Shown: piece by piece, positions 35,636 through 46,955 of the stretch | Numbering within the stretch: the stretch's first letter is position 1 | How the letters are laid out: each line of letters starts with the position of its first letter | Assembly (NCBI GenBank): GCA_949361645.1 | Contig: OX442427.1 | Location: 7,185,193-7,249,192 of the forward strand | Reading direction: 5' to 3' | Length of the DNA: 64,000 nt | Source of the DNA: Spongilla lacustris | Lineage: Eukaryota > Porifera > Demospongiae > Spongillida > Spongillidae | Position numbers and translations under genes: made by a program | Notes under the pieces: generated by a model | The model's database searches: none | What the model was told of the DNA's origin: nothing | Seen by the model: only the letters and a program-made list of their open reading frames with translations

Positions 35636-36597
35636 CAGTTATGTACACATGTATGTCAACCATCTTATTTGCTCCAATGCCAGGGCATTCCTGGCCTGCA
35701 CTGGTCCACCTATCCTTGATGTCACATACAATGGTTAACAGGTCATATTTGTGCATGCACATCAGGACCCAAGAGATGTACGTGTATCCATTCTTAGCCA
35801 GGATTGCACGGCAGTCTGGCAGGATCTAGATGAAGTTTAATTTGAGGCCTAGGGATGTCAGCATTCATTTATTGTGTAACTTGTATTGCAATCATTAATG
35901 TTGTATAATTTTACTGTGTTATTAAGTTGTTTACATCAGTTATAGACTATGGAACACTCTAAATCTACAGCACTATCATTTACAATTAACCTAAGGTGAC
36001 CCTACTTAGCAAGGCCCCTGCATTGGGCCTGGTGACCAAAGATGAAAAGGTATGTTGTGCCTCTAGCTTCCAGGTTCCATATACCTCCACAGACATTGGG
36101 ACACATACCCAGTTTTGCTCACTGCAAGTGTATGTACATGGTCATGCTTCCTTCCTTCTGCTAAGAGGGCAGCTGACCCTGTTGTAGTACCCGCTTCAAT
36201 AATAACAAGCACAGCAGTGAAGTCAAGGGCTGCAGGTTTGGAGCATACCAAATTGGGCAGAATGACATCAACAGGTCTGGTGTACAAGTCACTACATACC
36301 TATGCTGCCTGGGTATTAATTTCGTTACCAGTGCCTGGTTAACTTATATTAGGTGTATTCATCTCCTAATATAACCTGGGGCTATCATCAGTATCATGTA
36401 CCTGTAAATGATTGTAGACTAGTACTCTACAACAATGCTCTCAGAGATAATTGTATATTCCAGACGTCGACTATTGCATGCATTTAATTAGTCTCGAGTA
36501 CTCAACACTTGCAGGGGAGGAGGGGCCGGGGAACCACGGGGGCGTCGGCTTTAAAGAAACGTCACGCCTTCCTGCATGCCCACACCCTGTATTCTTC
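35636..36597. promoter_or_regulatory. Upstream region of copy C, duplicated upstream of copy D
   Basis: Homologous in direct orientation to 55743-56665. The segment just before the first exon differs: D has an intact GC box (GGGGCGGGGC, 56593-56602), whereas C reads GGGGCCGGGGAACCACGG at the same place. Both keep GCGTCGGCTTTAAAG close to the start codon. Open frames here are unsupported. Confidence 0.5.
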
Positions 36598-39500
36598 ATG
36601 GCGGAGCTACCTACCCACTCATTCTCTCGCAAGATTACAATCAGCAAGAAGCGGGCACTTGGAAGCCTCAGAGATGGCAGAAAGTAAGTCCAGCTATCCA
36701 ACATCGTGAATCCGTGATACATGTACGTGCATGCGATATGTGCATGTCACGTCGCGGTACTAGTACACGGGCCTAAATAAGTGGGCGACATGTGTGTGAA
36801 CTCTGGATATAATGGCCGATGGCGCTAGCTGTTAGGCCCGTTATACCATTGCAAAGGTCCTCTTCTCCGGAGTGTCAATCACATCATCTTCAACTTGCAT
36901 AGGCCTATCGAGGCGCGGTTTTTGGGTGTAGCGCTGAGGGCTAGGTTATTAAATCATCTTGAAAGACCTACAGTTTTGCTTTGTATCAAGTACTATCTAT
37001 GCTTATACTCGGCTTATACCCACACTTTTAAATGTCAATGGCGTCTTGAAATGTTGGACTATTGTGTTTCCTAGCTTGAACCCCCACCGTTGGCTAATTG
37101 ATTTTAGGCACAGTTTTTGTGTGAATTAATAAAATGCCCTCCATTATTAAAACACATAACAAAAGTTGGACTGTTCGCTCTGCATGGATTTATAGAATGA
37201 AGCCCTCAGAGGTACTGTTGTGACCCTCTGTTGCCAATACAGGCTGCCTCTTGCATAAATTATGTGCTGTGTTTGACAGGCCTGCCATGTAGTCCATCAT
37301 TGCACGATCAAGAATTGATGTGCATGTCAAGTTGTGTATGGACACTTACGTATATGCAACACATATGGTACACGTACAAGTACATGTATGGTACAATTAC
37401 ATGTTATGTGCTATACATATACACATGTGGTACATATAAGTGCTATACACATGTGGTACATTTATGTGCAGTACATGTGTGATACTTTGTTGCTTGCTCT
37501 CTCTGTGACCATCCAGTGATGAAAGGTCCACTCCCCAGCACCAGCACCAGCACCAGCACCAGCACCAACACCCCACACTGTTTATGTTCTCACCTCTGCC
37601 AGACTTAGACAGCAGGCTGCTTTCACAACCATCTCACACCGTAATATGCACCCAATACCCATATGGTTCAACCATTTATTATTTCTCTCGTCTTCCCCCC
37701 TGTAAGCCTGGGGAGGATGTGTGTGATGGACCAGAGAACTGTCCAATGGTCCCTCTTGAGGTAATGAAGCTGTAGCTGGTGCAAGCTAATGTGTGTGGTC
37801 ATTATTGGTGTGCTTTACATAGAGTGAAACAGCAGTCCAGGCAGCAGTTTATACAATTGCACAGGTCAAACCTGAAGAGCCATGTAAGAGGGAGATGGAA
37901 GACTACACCAGCAAGGTGTGTGACATACGTGCACATGCAACATACCTTATAGTCCCACATGCCAGTATACGTTACAAAACGGTTGCTCAATATTGGCAGT
38001 GGGCTGGGGACTGTCAGGCGTATTGACAGTCCCCAGACCATCATCAATATCAAATAACAGTTTTCAGTGGCATATCAGGTGTGTGCTCCAGGTGCTTGAG
38101 CATCCACCTCAGCCATAGCTGCTACCATTTAATATAATTATGTATTACAATATAGCGCTAGTATTAAAAACAGTAAATATGTTTCTTTATGCTTTCACGC
38201 TGTGCATCTGAGGGGGTACATCCCCTCCTATACCCCCTTTTAGCACTCCCCTGAATGATATCCTATATACACCTCTGGTTATGTAACCATCTGGCATGCA
38301 AGACTAAGGTAGCCTAGATATGTACCCTCCAGTTATGAATTGCATCACTCACTACTGGTATGGGGGAGGTGCCCACACAACTCCTCAGATGTACTACACA
38401 TTTGTGCTTGTCTCAACACCCCTTGAGCACTCTGGCTACTCTGCATGCACATTACACATGCAGTCTTTCTCCCCAAAGCCATTATCCTAATCAGGCCAGA
38501 TGTAGACGTGCATCTGTGCCCACCTCATGCAGGTTTGGATATCATGGGATGGTTTGGCAAGAAGATGAGTTGTAACAAATTCATTTCTGTGAGCGTATAT
38601 CATAATGAATTTTGTTACTAAATGGTTTACGTACAGCACTAAAACTCCTCAACTCAATATATACATGTATATAGTATATCCATACACCATACACTAGCAT
38701 ATGAAAATGTTTTCTTATTACATTCATCTTATAAACAAGCACCTTGCTTCCCACCCCTACCCTCCCCTCCCCTTCTACCCCTACCCTCACCACCATTCTA
38801 CCCCCAGCCTCCCCTCCCTTCCAAACCCCACCCTCCCTCCCATCCCACCATCACCCTCCCTCCCATCCCACCCCCACCCTCCCTCCCATCCCACCCCCAC
38901 CCTCCCTCCCATCCCATCCCACCCCCACTCTCCCTCCCTTACCACCCCACCCTCCCCTCCCTCCCTGCCCTTTCCACTCCCACCACACCATCAATCATGC
39001 AACCGTGTCTTTTCTGTGACCTGATCCAGTATGACCTTTGACCTGACCTTGTGCCCTGCAGGTATTTTCACTGTCTGTGCAAACTATGGAAGAGCAATAC
39101 AAGAAGGCAGCCGAAATACTCAGGTACAAGATTTGTGACCAGTCCTATCACCTCATGTATGAAGTTGTACAGTAAGGATTATACAATGCATGACCATATA
39201 TGGTCACACATTGGCCATACATGGTCACATGAGATCATGCGTATGTGTTCATATATGTGGACATGTTCACATACATGTATGGCTTACTCAGCATGTACCT
39301 ACCTGTACACAGAAGTCAGATGTGAAGCTGGTGTGCACACTGGCCAACTTTGAGCAGGACACTTCACCTGATGCCAACAGTTAAGTTACCAGCAACAACA
39401 AGACACCCTATTGATCACCTGGTATTACCAGCATAGTCAATTAATAACTGGATATGAGTTAATTAACCTAAAAAATACCAGTAGCTATAAATCTTTACTA

Positions 39501-41766
39501 TCACGGAGAAATGGCCTGAGCAGTGCTGTATTGGTAATAGTATGAGCAGTGCTGTATGTAGTGGTAATGGAATTTTGAATTGTTTGCAGGTTCCAACCAC
39601 TGGTTCTATGTTCTTGGGATCTTGAGCAATGAGCTCCAATCCAGCAAGACTGTAGTAGAGTCAAAAAAGAACTTAGAGGACTGGAGATCACATGACCTTG
39701 TTGGCGAAGTGTTCACTGTTGTATGCCCTTCTATGTATCACACACACACACAACACACACACATACACACACACACTGGCTTCTCCCCCTCACTGTTGTA
39801 TCACCTGCTGTCACCACACTTCCTTCTACCCCAAGGCCAGTTCATAACCTCAGTGATGAGTGGCTGGTGATTGAAGTGTGGAACAAGGAGTATCATGGGT
39901 TACAGAAAATTCGAAAGCAAGTTGCTTAAACCACACTTCCTGCCACACCCATTCCTGCAGTCTTCCTGTACACCACCCATTTCTGCCCTTGAATGAATTC
40001 TATTGTATTTTTCATGCGCTCAACCCCAGCTTACTGAACAAGAGAGAGTGCAGTTTTGTTGGAAGGGTCTTCTGCAAGCTCCAGTCTGTGTCATCGCAGT
40101 CAGAAGCAAAACGTTTAGAACTGTGCTCCCACACAGGCAAGCACACACGTGAATACCTCCAGTGTTCTATCTCCATCAAACGAGACGTGAGTGCACTCCC
40201 AAATATATGTTTACGTTCAATTTCAATTTTCACTTTTGGTCTGAGCAGGATGTGATGTAGGTGTCACTAGCAGAAAGATTACGTGAGCACAGAGCACTGC
40301 TTAGCTCAGTGGTGCTGCATGAGTGCAAGCAGGTGGGAGGAGGGGTTGGGGGCGGAACATGTTTGTATTGCTATCTACATGTGTGGCTTCCAGATGTCAG
40401 AGGATAAAGAACTGGAGGGGAAGGAAAGAAAGGCGGGGCCACCTCAGTGGGATGCTCAGTTGAACCGTGTAGCTAAAGATCTCCTGCAGCTGCATGCAGA
40501 GTTTTGTTCTCTCACTGAGTTTCAGCGAGTTGCTCTGTAAGTTACATGTTGTCTAATGCAATGGAAGAGTGTATTTATATGGTGTACATCATTTGGATTG
40601 TGGGTGTGGTTTTTGTGTGCTTTGAATTGTACATGAAAAATTGTTGTTTCATTACATTACATACCTGCATGCACTGAACTAAGTAAAGTTTGAATATTGA
40701 AAAGTTGCTATGCACTGTCACAAGCTCCAACCATCTTTAAAGTTTTGTGCAATTCTTGTTTTCTTTTCAAAGTCAATATTCTGTTCTTTTCAACTACCGC
40801 AAACGTTGCAAACCTTTGCTCCACCCAACTGCTTTTGAACATCTTCTGGACACTATTGCAAAGCTGCCTCTGGCTGTGGTCCCAAGTGATAAAGCAGAAA
40901 GTGATCTACGATCAGAGCTGTTTAAAAACCTCCAAGATCTTTGGATGATAATATTAAAGCTTGTTAATAAACATCTCGTAGCACTTGATGTCAACAACCC
41001 AGGCAATGTCACCATTCTGAAGAATAATCTTATGTAAGCAGCAAATGACTATATATTTATTTCAGTTTCGTTTTACTTGATTCTTACATCAGGCTGACGC
41101 AGAAGCTTTGCAACAACAAGACATTTGTTGACTCACTTCCAGAGCCAGATCGCCAGTCACTTGACGCTGTTATTGAAACTGCCATTAGGGTAATCGATCT
41201 GAAAAGCAATATGCTACTACTTACACACATCCACACAGGTCAACTATTTCAATACCTTTTTCCTGGCCCTTGATGAGCAGGTATGTGGATAGAGAGGAAG
41301 GCATTTGAATTTTAGTGCAAGTGTATGTGTTTGTGGGTGTGTGTGCTGGAGCATACTGCCAACAGTATTTGTAAATCATTAGTTACACCTTAGTAATCTG
41401 TGATGGGTTGTACAGTACACATGTCATGAGCTACGTGCACAGACTTGTGAATGTTGCATAATTTCATTATCAGCTGAGATATGTTGCAGCAATGGTGGCA
41501 GGCATCAAAGCTGATGTGCAGCCACCCAAATATGACCAGACCCTTGTGTCCCTCTACTAAGTCTACACCATTTTGCAGAGAATAAGGACATTCTGCAAGC
41601 ATGTGGATACAAGGTACCTGCCATCTTGCAATTATCACTGCAGGTTAAGGTGTTGCAGCAGTCTTTTCACTTGTGCTCATCACTTTCAGCATATTTGAGA
41701 GGTCGGAACTGAGGAAAAGTTATTTGTGGTTTGAAGCTTTTGTTCCTAAATGGATCAAGTTTGCTT
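36598..41766 (+). pseudogene. Munc13-4/BAIAP3-like copy C, inactivated
   Basis: Recognisable exons: 36598-36683 (MAELPTHSFSRKITISKK), 37517-37760, 37823-37915, 39062-39123, 39313-39379, 39590-39718, 39836-39916, 40030-40186, 40249-40332, 40394-40536, 40773-41033, 41093-41189, about 41240-41280, 41474-41612 and 41691-41766. Lesions relative to copy D: one base lost in the fourth exon (62 nt instead of 63); about 70 bp deleted at 39718, removing an exon end and its donor; TAG at 40258-40260; loss of the exon equivalent to 61920-62032; TAA at 41558-41560; truncation in the MUN region at 41766. MHD2 and the last C2 are absent. The second exon encodes a (QH)n run with one more CAGCAC unit than D. 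An intact N-terminal transcript remains possible, but a full protein is not. Confidence 0.85.
38745..38995 (+). repeat. C-rich minisatellite (CCCTCCCTCCCATCCCACCCC) in an intron of copy C
   Basis: Degenerate repeats of CCCTCCCTCCCATCCCACCC fill the intron before the exon at 39062. The matching intron of copy D has a similar but shorter tract at 59110-59295. Proline-rich open frames here are artefacts. Confidence 0.85.
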
Positions 41767-41851
41767 AGCTCAGTGGTGCTGTATGAGTGCAAGCAGGTGG
41801 GAGGAGGGGTTGGGGGCGGAGCTTGTTTGTATTGCTTTCTACATGTGTGGC
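41767..41851 (+). repeat. Chimeric junction: re-duplicated exon/intron scrap
   Basis: From 41767 the sequence switches from the MUN exon to a copy of 40302-40386 (CTTAGCTCAGTGGTGCTG, then GTGGGAGGAGGGGTTGGGGG), part of an upstream exon and its following intron. At 41852 it switches again to the repeat shared with 30844 onwards. This marks the rearrangement that truncated copy C. Confidence 0.8.
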
Positions 41852-42039
41852 TATTGCTACTTGTACATGTAATTTGAGTAGGATGCACTAAGTTTTCAAA
41901 AACGAGTGGCTGTGATGAGTTCTGTGAGTACAGCTGCAGTGCATTTTCATGTGTGTGTAGTACTTGTACTTAGTGGCTAGTTTTGTATTCGTTTATGGTA
42001 GCATGGCCAGTCGTGTATCTCTACTGCTGCAGATGACTT

Positions 42040-42275
42040 GGTGCCTACTCCAACCCAGCATTATTTGTGTTGCTGCTGCTGTAATTCCTGCCAAGTGGAA
42101 AGTTGTTGGTATCCAGTTGAGACTGTCATCAGGCACACTTGATAGTATCCAGAGCGAGAATGCAGGAAAGCCACAGGCAGACCTTCTTTCATTTGGCCAG
42201 GCATCGAGTCCTTACACGTGGCAGACCATTATTGATGTAAGACACCATCAATGGGGCTGTGCTAACAAATAAAGT
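42040..42275 (+). pseudogene. Death-domain fragment (second degenerate copy)
   Basis: Encodes PAKWKVVGIQLRLSSGTLDSI and ENAGKPQADLLSF, then, after losing the segment for helices 4-5, YTWQTIIDV. It is nearly identical to parts of the minus-strand ORF at 33861-34223 and to the relic at 31030. Confidence 0.7.
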
Positions 42276-42369
42276 GGTTTCAGCACTTAAGAAGACACTG
42301 TACATGCGATTAGATCTAGGCACATTTGTGTGTGTATGTGTACACATGTGTTGATGTGTATTGCCATGG

Positions 42370-43960
42370 ATATCATGAGTAAGTCAGTGATGGAACCAGC
42401 AACAATCACCTCTTTCTATTAATCGTGTGCATACAACAAATCACATCTTTTGAACATCTTGCCACTTGATAGGCTGCTCTACCTTTCTTAGATCCATAAG
42501 GCCCTAGGGTGCTTCTTGTTGTGTACCAGCACAATGTCACCAGTGATCTATTGCTATCCTCTGTATTTGCGGCTCCAATACTCCAGAAATGTTGTGAAAG
42601 GAGGTATAGGTGGTACAATGGCACAATTCCCAGAAGTAACAAAGTTAGGGTTCACTTCTGGTACAGATGAATCAGGCAATCCATGCCCAGTGTCAGAGCA
42701 TATTTGGTTCTTCAGCTGCCATGAATGAAAGTGGTCTTGAATTGAGGGCTCCCTTGATTTTGACAACCAGGGGCATATGATAATCTTGAGTGTCCAATAA
42801 CTTTCTTAAGACACCTAGCCATCCCACCCCACCAATTTGCCTTTTCTGATTTGAGACACGATCCAAATATAGTAAAGAAGCTTCCTACGCCAGTGTCCTG
42901 AATTCATTCAAACTCCTTGACAGTACTAGTTTTACATTCTTTCATGATATGCCTCTCCAGGCTGCACACTGCCTAAAATACCATGCAGGTAAGTGTCTCT
43001 GTAGACATATCCAGAACCAGATCTGCTGTTTTACATGTAACACAACACGTGAACTGTATAAATCCATGCTTTGGTCACTTGATATACGGTGGTGCAGGAT
43101 AATCAATTCTAATGTAGTTGAAAGGAAAGAACACTTGAACCTTGAAGTGCTTCAATGGAAGAGACTGATGCAGCTGTACAAGAGCTGTATTAATCCGACC
43201 GTTCATTACATGCTTGTGACAGCCCATTGCCACAAGAGTCATCAAGTGATGGCCATTGGCATGGGTGTAATGACTGGAAACTTAGCTGTCACAGGAAGGT
43301 CTGCATTAGATAGTCTACCCAGTATGTCACTGATCCTGTCATCTTGAATTAACATTCTTTGAGATATTGATACCCAATACAGCTCAGAGGCAGTGAAATT
43401 GTTCACATTCAATTTTGGACTTACACTCTCAATGGTTCCATTCACCTTGGCCTTAACTCTCTCAATGAATGTCTTCACTTAGGCTGAGTAATTAAGGTAT
43501 CAAAGCCAGAGGTTGACAGCAAATTGTGTGCTCTCTTGAATTGCAGTTGATCCTTGTTCCTCATCTCAAACCAACAGTTAGTATTTGTCAACTTCCACCT
43601 GAATTGCAGCACTAATGCTTGCTAAGAGTCTGGACAACAGTAGAGTAACTAACAGCTCAAGTTTAGGGATGCTATGTTCTTGTAACGGAGAAACCCTAGT
43701 TCCAGCAGCTACAACTTAGAAGTAGCTCCAACAGAAGTCTGCACCTGAAGGTACAAAGCTGCAGCATAACTGTGCTTCAATGTGTCACTAATCGTTTTAT
43801 GAAGCAGCGTAATGTTTGCTAAGCACTGCTCAGCATGCACATAAATGTACAAACAGAACACTCTCATCCAGTTTCAGCCTTCAGCCGGCTTCATTCCACT
43901 AGTAAACACCACTGTTAAGGACAACCTGCAATTGCTCTGAGCATGAGAGGAACAACACAA
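42370..43960 (-). pseudogene. BEL/Pao-type retrotransposon pol relic 2 (RNase H-like to integrase)
   Basis: Read from high to low coordinates on the minus strand. About 43620-43740: AAGTRVSPLQEHSIPKLELL and LLSRLLASI, the conserved (K/G)TRVxPLxxxxIPxLELLxxxLLxRLL block of BEL/Pao pol. 43242-43478: the integrase N-terminal region (DILGRLSNADLPVTAKFP). About 43050-43190: FPFNYIRIDYPAPPYIK, then FTCCVT and LVLDMSTETYLH, the integrase core start. 42420-42600: GDIVLVHNKKHPRALW and a CMHTINRKR segment near the pol end. There are many stops and frameshifts, so the element is dead. LTRs were not identified. It is shared in part with 31240-32560. Confidence 0.75.
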
Positions 43961-44213
43961 AAAAAAAAAACACCACACCCAACCACTAATAAAAAGCAAC
44001 CGAACTAGCCCAAGTGCACGGCGCTTAGAATGACACCTTCACATCCATTTGTACCCCCCACCATGTGGCTACTCCAATTACCGGAGGGAGCTTAGTTCAC
44101 TTCGTTCAGCCGACAGTAACGTGTATACCTCAGGTTCTGCATGTACTGAAAAAACTTGCACACAACTCAGAATTGAGCATAGCTTCTGTACATGTACATG
44201 CATGCATGCGCGT

Positions 44214-44249
<36 letters not shown>

Positions 44250-44355
44250 CATACTCTGATATTTTAAGTGAACCAATTACAACACACACAATTTAAAAAC
44301 TGTCATATCAATATAAATTTAATACTGAAATAGCCATGTTTCATCAGTTTATAAA
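43961..44355. other. Spacer with CA microsatellite
   Basis: AT-rich, with a (CA)n run at about 44214-44244. No coding signal. Confidence 0.6.
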
Positions 44356-46650
44356 TGCTTACCATTTATCCACACTTCATGTTTGCATGTTAAGGAGGAC
44401 GTGGAGATGATCTTAACATAATGTACTATTAGTTATGTAGGAAGAAACCAAACTGTTGCATTGCATCTAAAACACTTTCAAGACATGTTAGAACATGAAT
44501 TTCAAAATGGATAATGTTACTAATACATAATCCACCAATTTGACCAAACAGGTGTGAAAGAACATCTCAAAGCAATTCTCTGATGAAAATTGGTGATGTA
44601 ATTAGAAATCCACAGTGCAAAAATAGTTCATCGGAGTCAGGACATTGGGACAGTGAAGCCACTCTGGTTATCTACAGTGGAGAACATGATAGTTGGACAA
44701 ATAATTTTTTCTCATTAAGTTTTACTTTCGAATGGAGTATCTCAGTAGCCTTACATTTATATTAAAATCTAATTGCACACATCTGTGCCTATACCACTTG
44801 GCCATATAAGCTTGAAAAAGAAATAAGTCACATGACTTCTAAGGCTCGTTAATTAATTATTTAGCGACCCCTCTCCAAAACAATTTGTTTGTCGAGTTTC
44901 TCCGCGCACATTGAACGGATCCCAACGAAATTGGGTGTGTAACTAAAGGACCTACGTACGCAAGTTTTCAGTCTTACGCATCTAACATCGGACTAAACCA
45001 ACTGCCGTTATTCACAAAAAAGCGCCATTGTAGGGCCTAATTTGTTAAGATCGACGTTTTCCCATGCGCTTTTGATAGCTTGCAGGAATTTCAGGTTAAA
45101 TCGTACGATGGACATTCTATCGATTTAGCTACGGTATGAGCTCATTGCGATAAAACTACCGTACAAAACATGTTTTGAAACATCAGTGGCTTGGTAGTGT
45201 CGCCATTTTGAATAATTTCGATTAATTATACTGTGAATATAATTTAAAACACTGCGTCGGTCCGGTTATTTCTGGTTATTCGAATGGCTGAGGGCGTTGC
45301 CTGTGTTGATGGAAATGGTTCTTTTGATAACCAAAACCGACGAAGCTGCGCCTACCGAGTACGAGTCGATCTTCAAGACAGGCTAGCAAGGCTGCTGTAT
45401 CGACATGGACAGAGCTTAAAAAGCGACCGGATGTCTCCACGCCAAAACTGGCGCGATTGTTGAAGCACTCAGACTCTGGGATATTCCAGGTACGTACCTG
45501 GAATTTCACAGACTCAGAGTGCTTCAACGGGTACCGGTAGCCGCCAGTTGGGTTTCTTTGGGGACTTTTTAAGCTCTGTCCATGTCGATACAGCAGCCTT
45601 GCTAGCCTGTCTTGAAGATCGACTCGTACTCGGTAGGTGCAGCTTCGTCGGTTTTGGTTATCGAAAGAACCGTTTCCATCAACACAGGCAACGCCCTCAG
45701 CCATTCGAATAACCAGAAATAACCGGACCGACGCAGTGTTTTAAATTATATTCACAGTATAATTAATCGAAATTATTCAAAATGGCGACACTACCAAGCC
45801 ACTGATGTTTCAAAACATGTTTTGTACGGTAGTTTTATCGCAATGAGCTCATACCTTAGCTAAATCGATAGAATACCAATCGTACGATTTAACCTGAAAT
45901 TCCTGCAAGCTATCAAAAGCGCATGGGAAAACGTCGATCTTAACAAATTAGGCCCTACAATGGCGCCTTTTTGTGAATAACGGCACAACGGTTAGTCCGA
46001 TGTTAGATGCGTAAGACTGAAAACTTGCGTACGTAGGTCCTTTAGTTACACACCCAATTTCGTTGGGATCCGTTCAATGTGCGCGGAGAAACTCGACAAA
46101 CAAATTGTTTTGGAGAGGGGTCACTAAATAATTAATTAACGAGCCTTAGAAGTCATGTGACTTATTTCTTTTTCAAGCTTATATGGCCAAGTGGTATAGG
46201 CACAGATGTGTGCAATTAGATTTTAATAAAGATGTAAGGCTACTGAGATACTCCATTCGAAAGTAAAACTTAATGAGAAAAAAATTATTTGTCCAACTAT
46301 CATGTTCTCCACTGTAGACCTCATGGCATGAATTTATATTCACTGATAATTCCAAAATGAAGACCAATCAGATGAGTCATCTACTGCTATACATCAGGTG
46401 ATCCTTCATTGAAGGTGTGAGGAGCTCTAGTAGCTGTTTATTTTTGTCCTCCATTGTCTCACCATCACATTGGAGGTCTCGATGTGTACCAACTATGATG
46501 AGCCTTGAGTCTCCATCTTGGTCTGCTGTCTGTGTGGCCTGTGTACAACATTGGAGGATCTCCTTGTTGGTTAGTAAAGAGGTGGTGGAGGAGATACAAG
46601 TGCCTCTTTATTGCACTCAACAGTATCATACACACCACTATAATATGTTA
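44356..46650 (-). pseudogene. ROCO (Roc-COR) pseudogene interrupted by a foldback transposon
   Basis: Minus-strand pieces of the Roc-COR exon lie on both sides of the insertion. 44356-44674 holds the 3' part (Cys-cluster region and the CGAFGF-equivalent segment, degraded). 46315-46650 holds the TRDIEA/PSLL, LMYS, EDKNKQLLE and VGTHRD-coding segments plus the SSTT/TNKEILQCC region. It corresponds to the plus-strand pseudogene at 28640-29110 in the inverted duplicate, though the upstream part is better preserved here. Confidence 0.8.
44675..46314. mobile_element. Tc1/mariner-type foldback element, 1.64 kb near-perfect palindrome
   Basis: Two arms of about 820 bp are inverted copies meeting at about 45493/45494 (CCAGGTACGTACCTGG at the centre). 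Ends read CAGTGG...CCACTG between TA dinucleotides (44673-44674 and 46315-46316), as in Tc1/mariner elements. The homologous uninterrupted sequence at 28950-28970 has a single TA at the same site, which confirms the insertion point. Each arm holds the same short open frame starting MAEGVACVDGNGSF; it is not a transposase motif I know. Mismatches between arms are few, so insertion or arm homogenisation was recent. Confidence 0.85.
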
Positions 46651-46955
46651 TATACTCCATTTGTTGTGACTGTCAATCATGGATCACATGCATTAGGAGG
46701 CTCAATATTTCTATTATCTTCAAATATCGGTTGCATATTGCTGCTTGTGTATTAATTTCTTCACTGAAGTTCCCCTTGTAGTGAGGCAGCTCTGGTCCAG
46801 GCAGCTGACTCTAGGTTGACCTTGATATCAATGTGATTAAATGCATACTTAGTTGTTAACATAATTGTAGTTTTAATACGAAACAAAATATTAGGATTAC
46901 TACAGTTAACCAAGAACAATTCACCAACCCTAGCTGCCTAATAAACATTTTCCTG

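Noticed and set aside
38701..39024. Proline/serine-rich ORFs in copy C and the matching ones at 59043-59349
   Set aside because: Readings of a C-rich intronic minisatellite.
45276..45704. 142-codon minus-strand ORF at the palindrome centre
   Set aside because: It runs through the hairpin so its second half is largely the inverted copy of its first; there is no transposase or other recognised motif.
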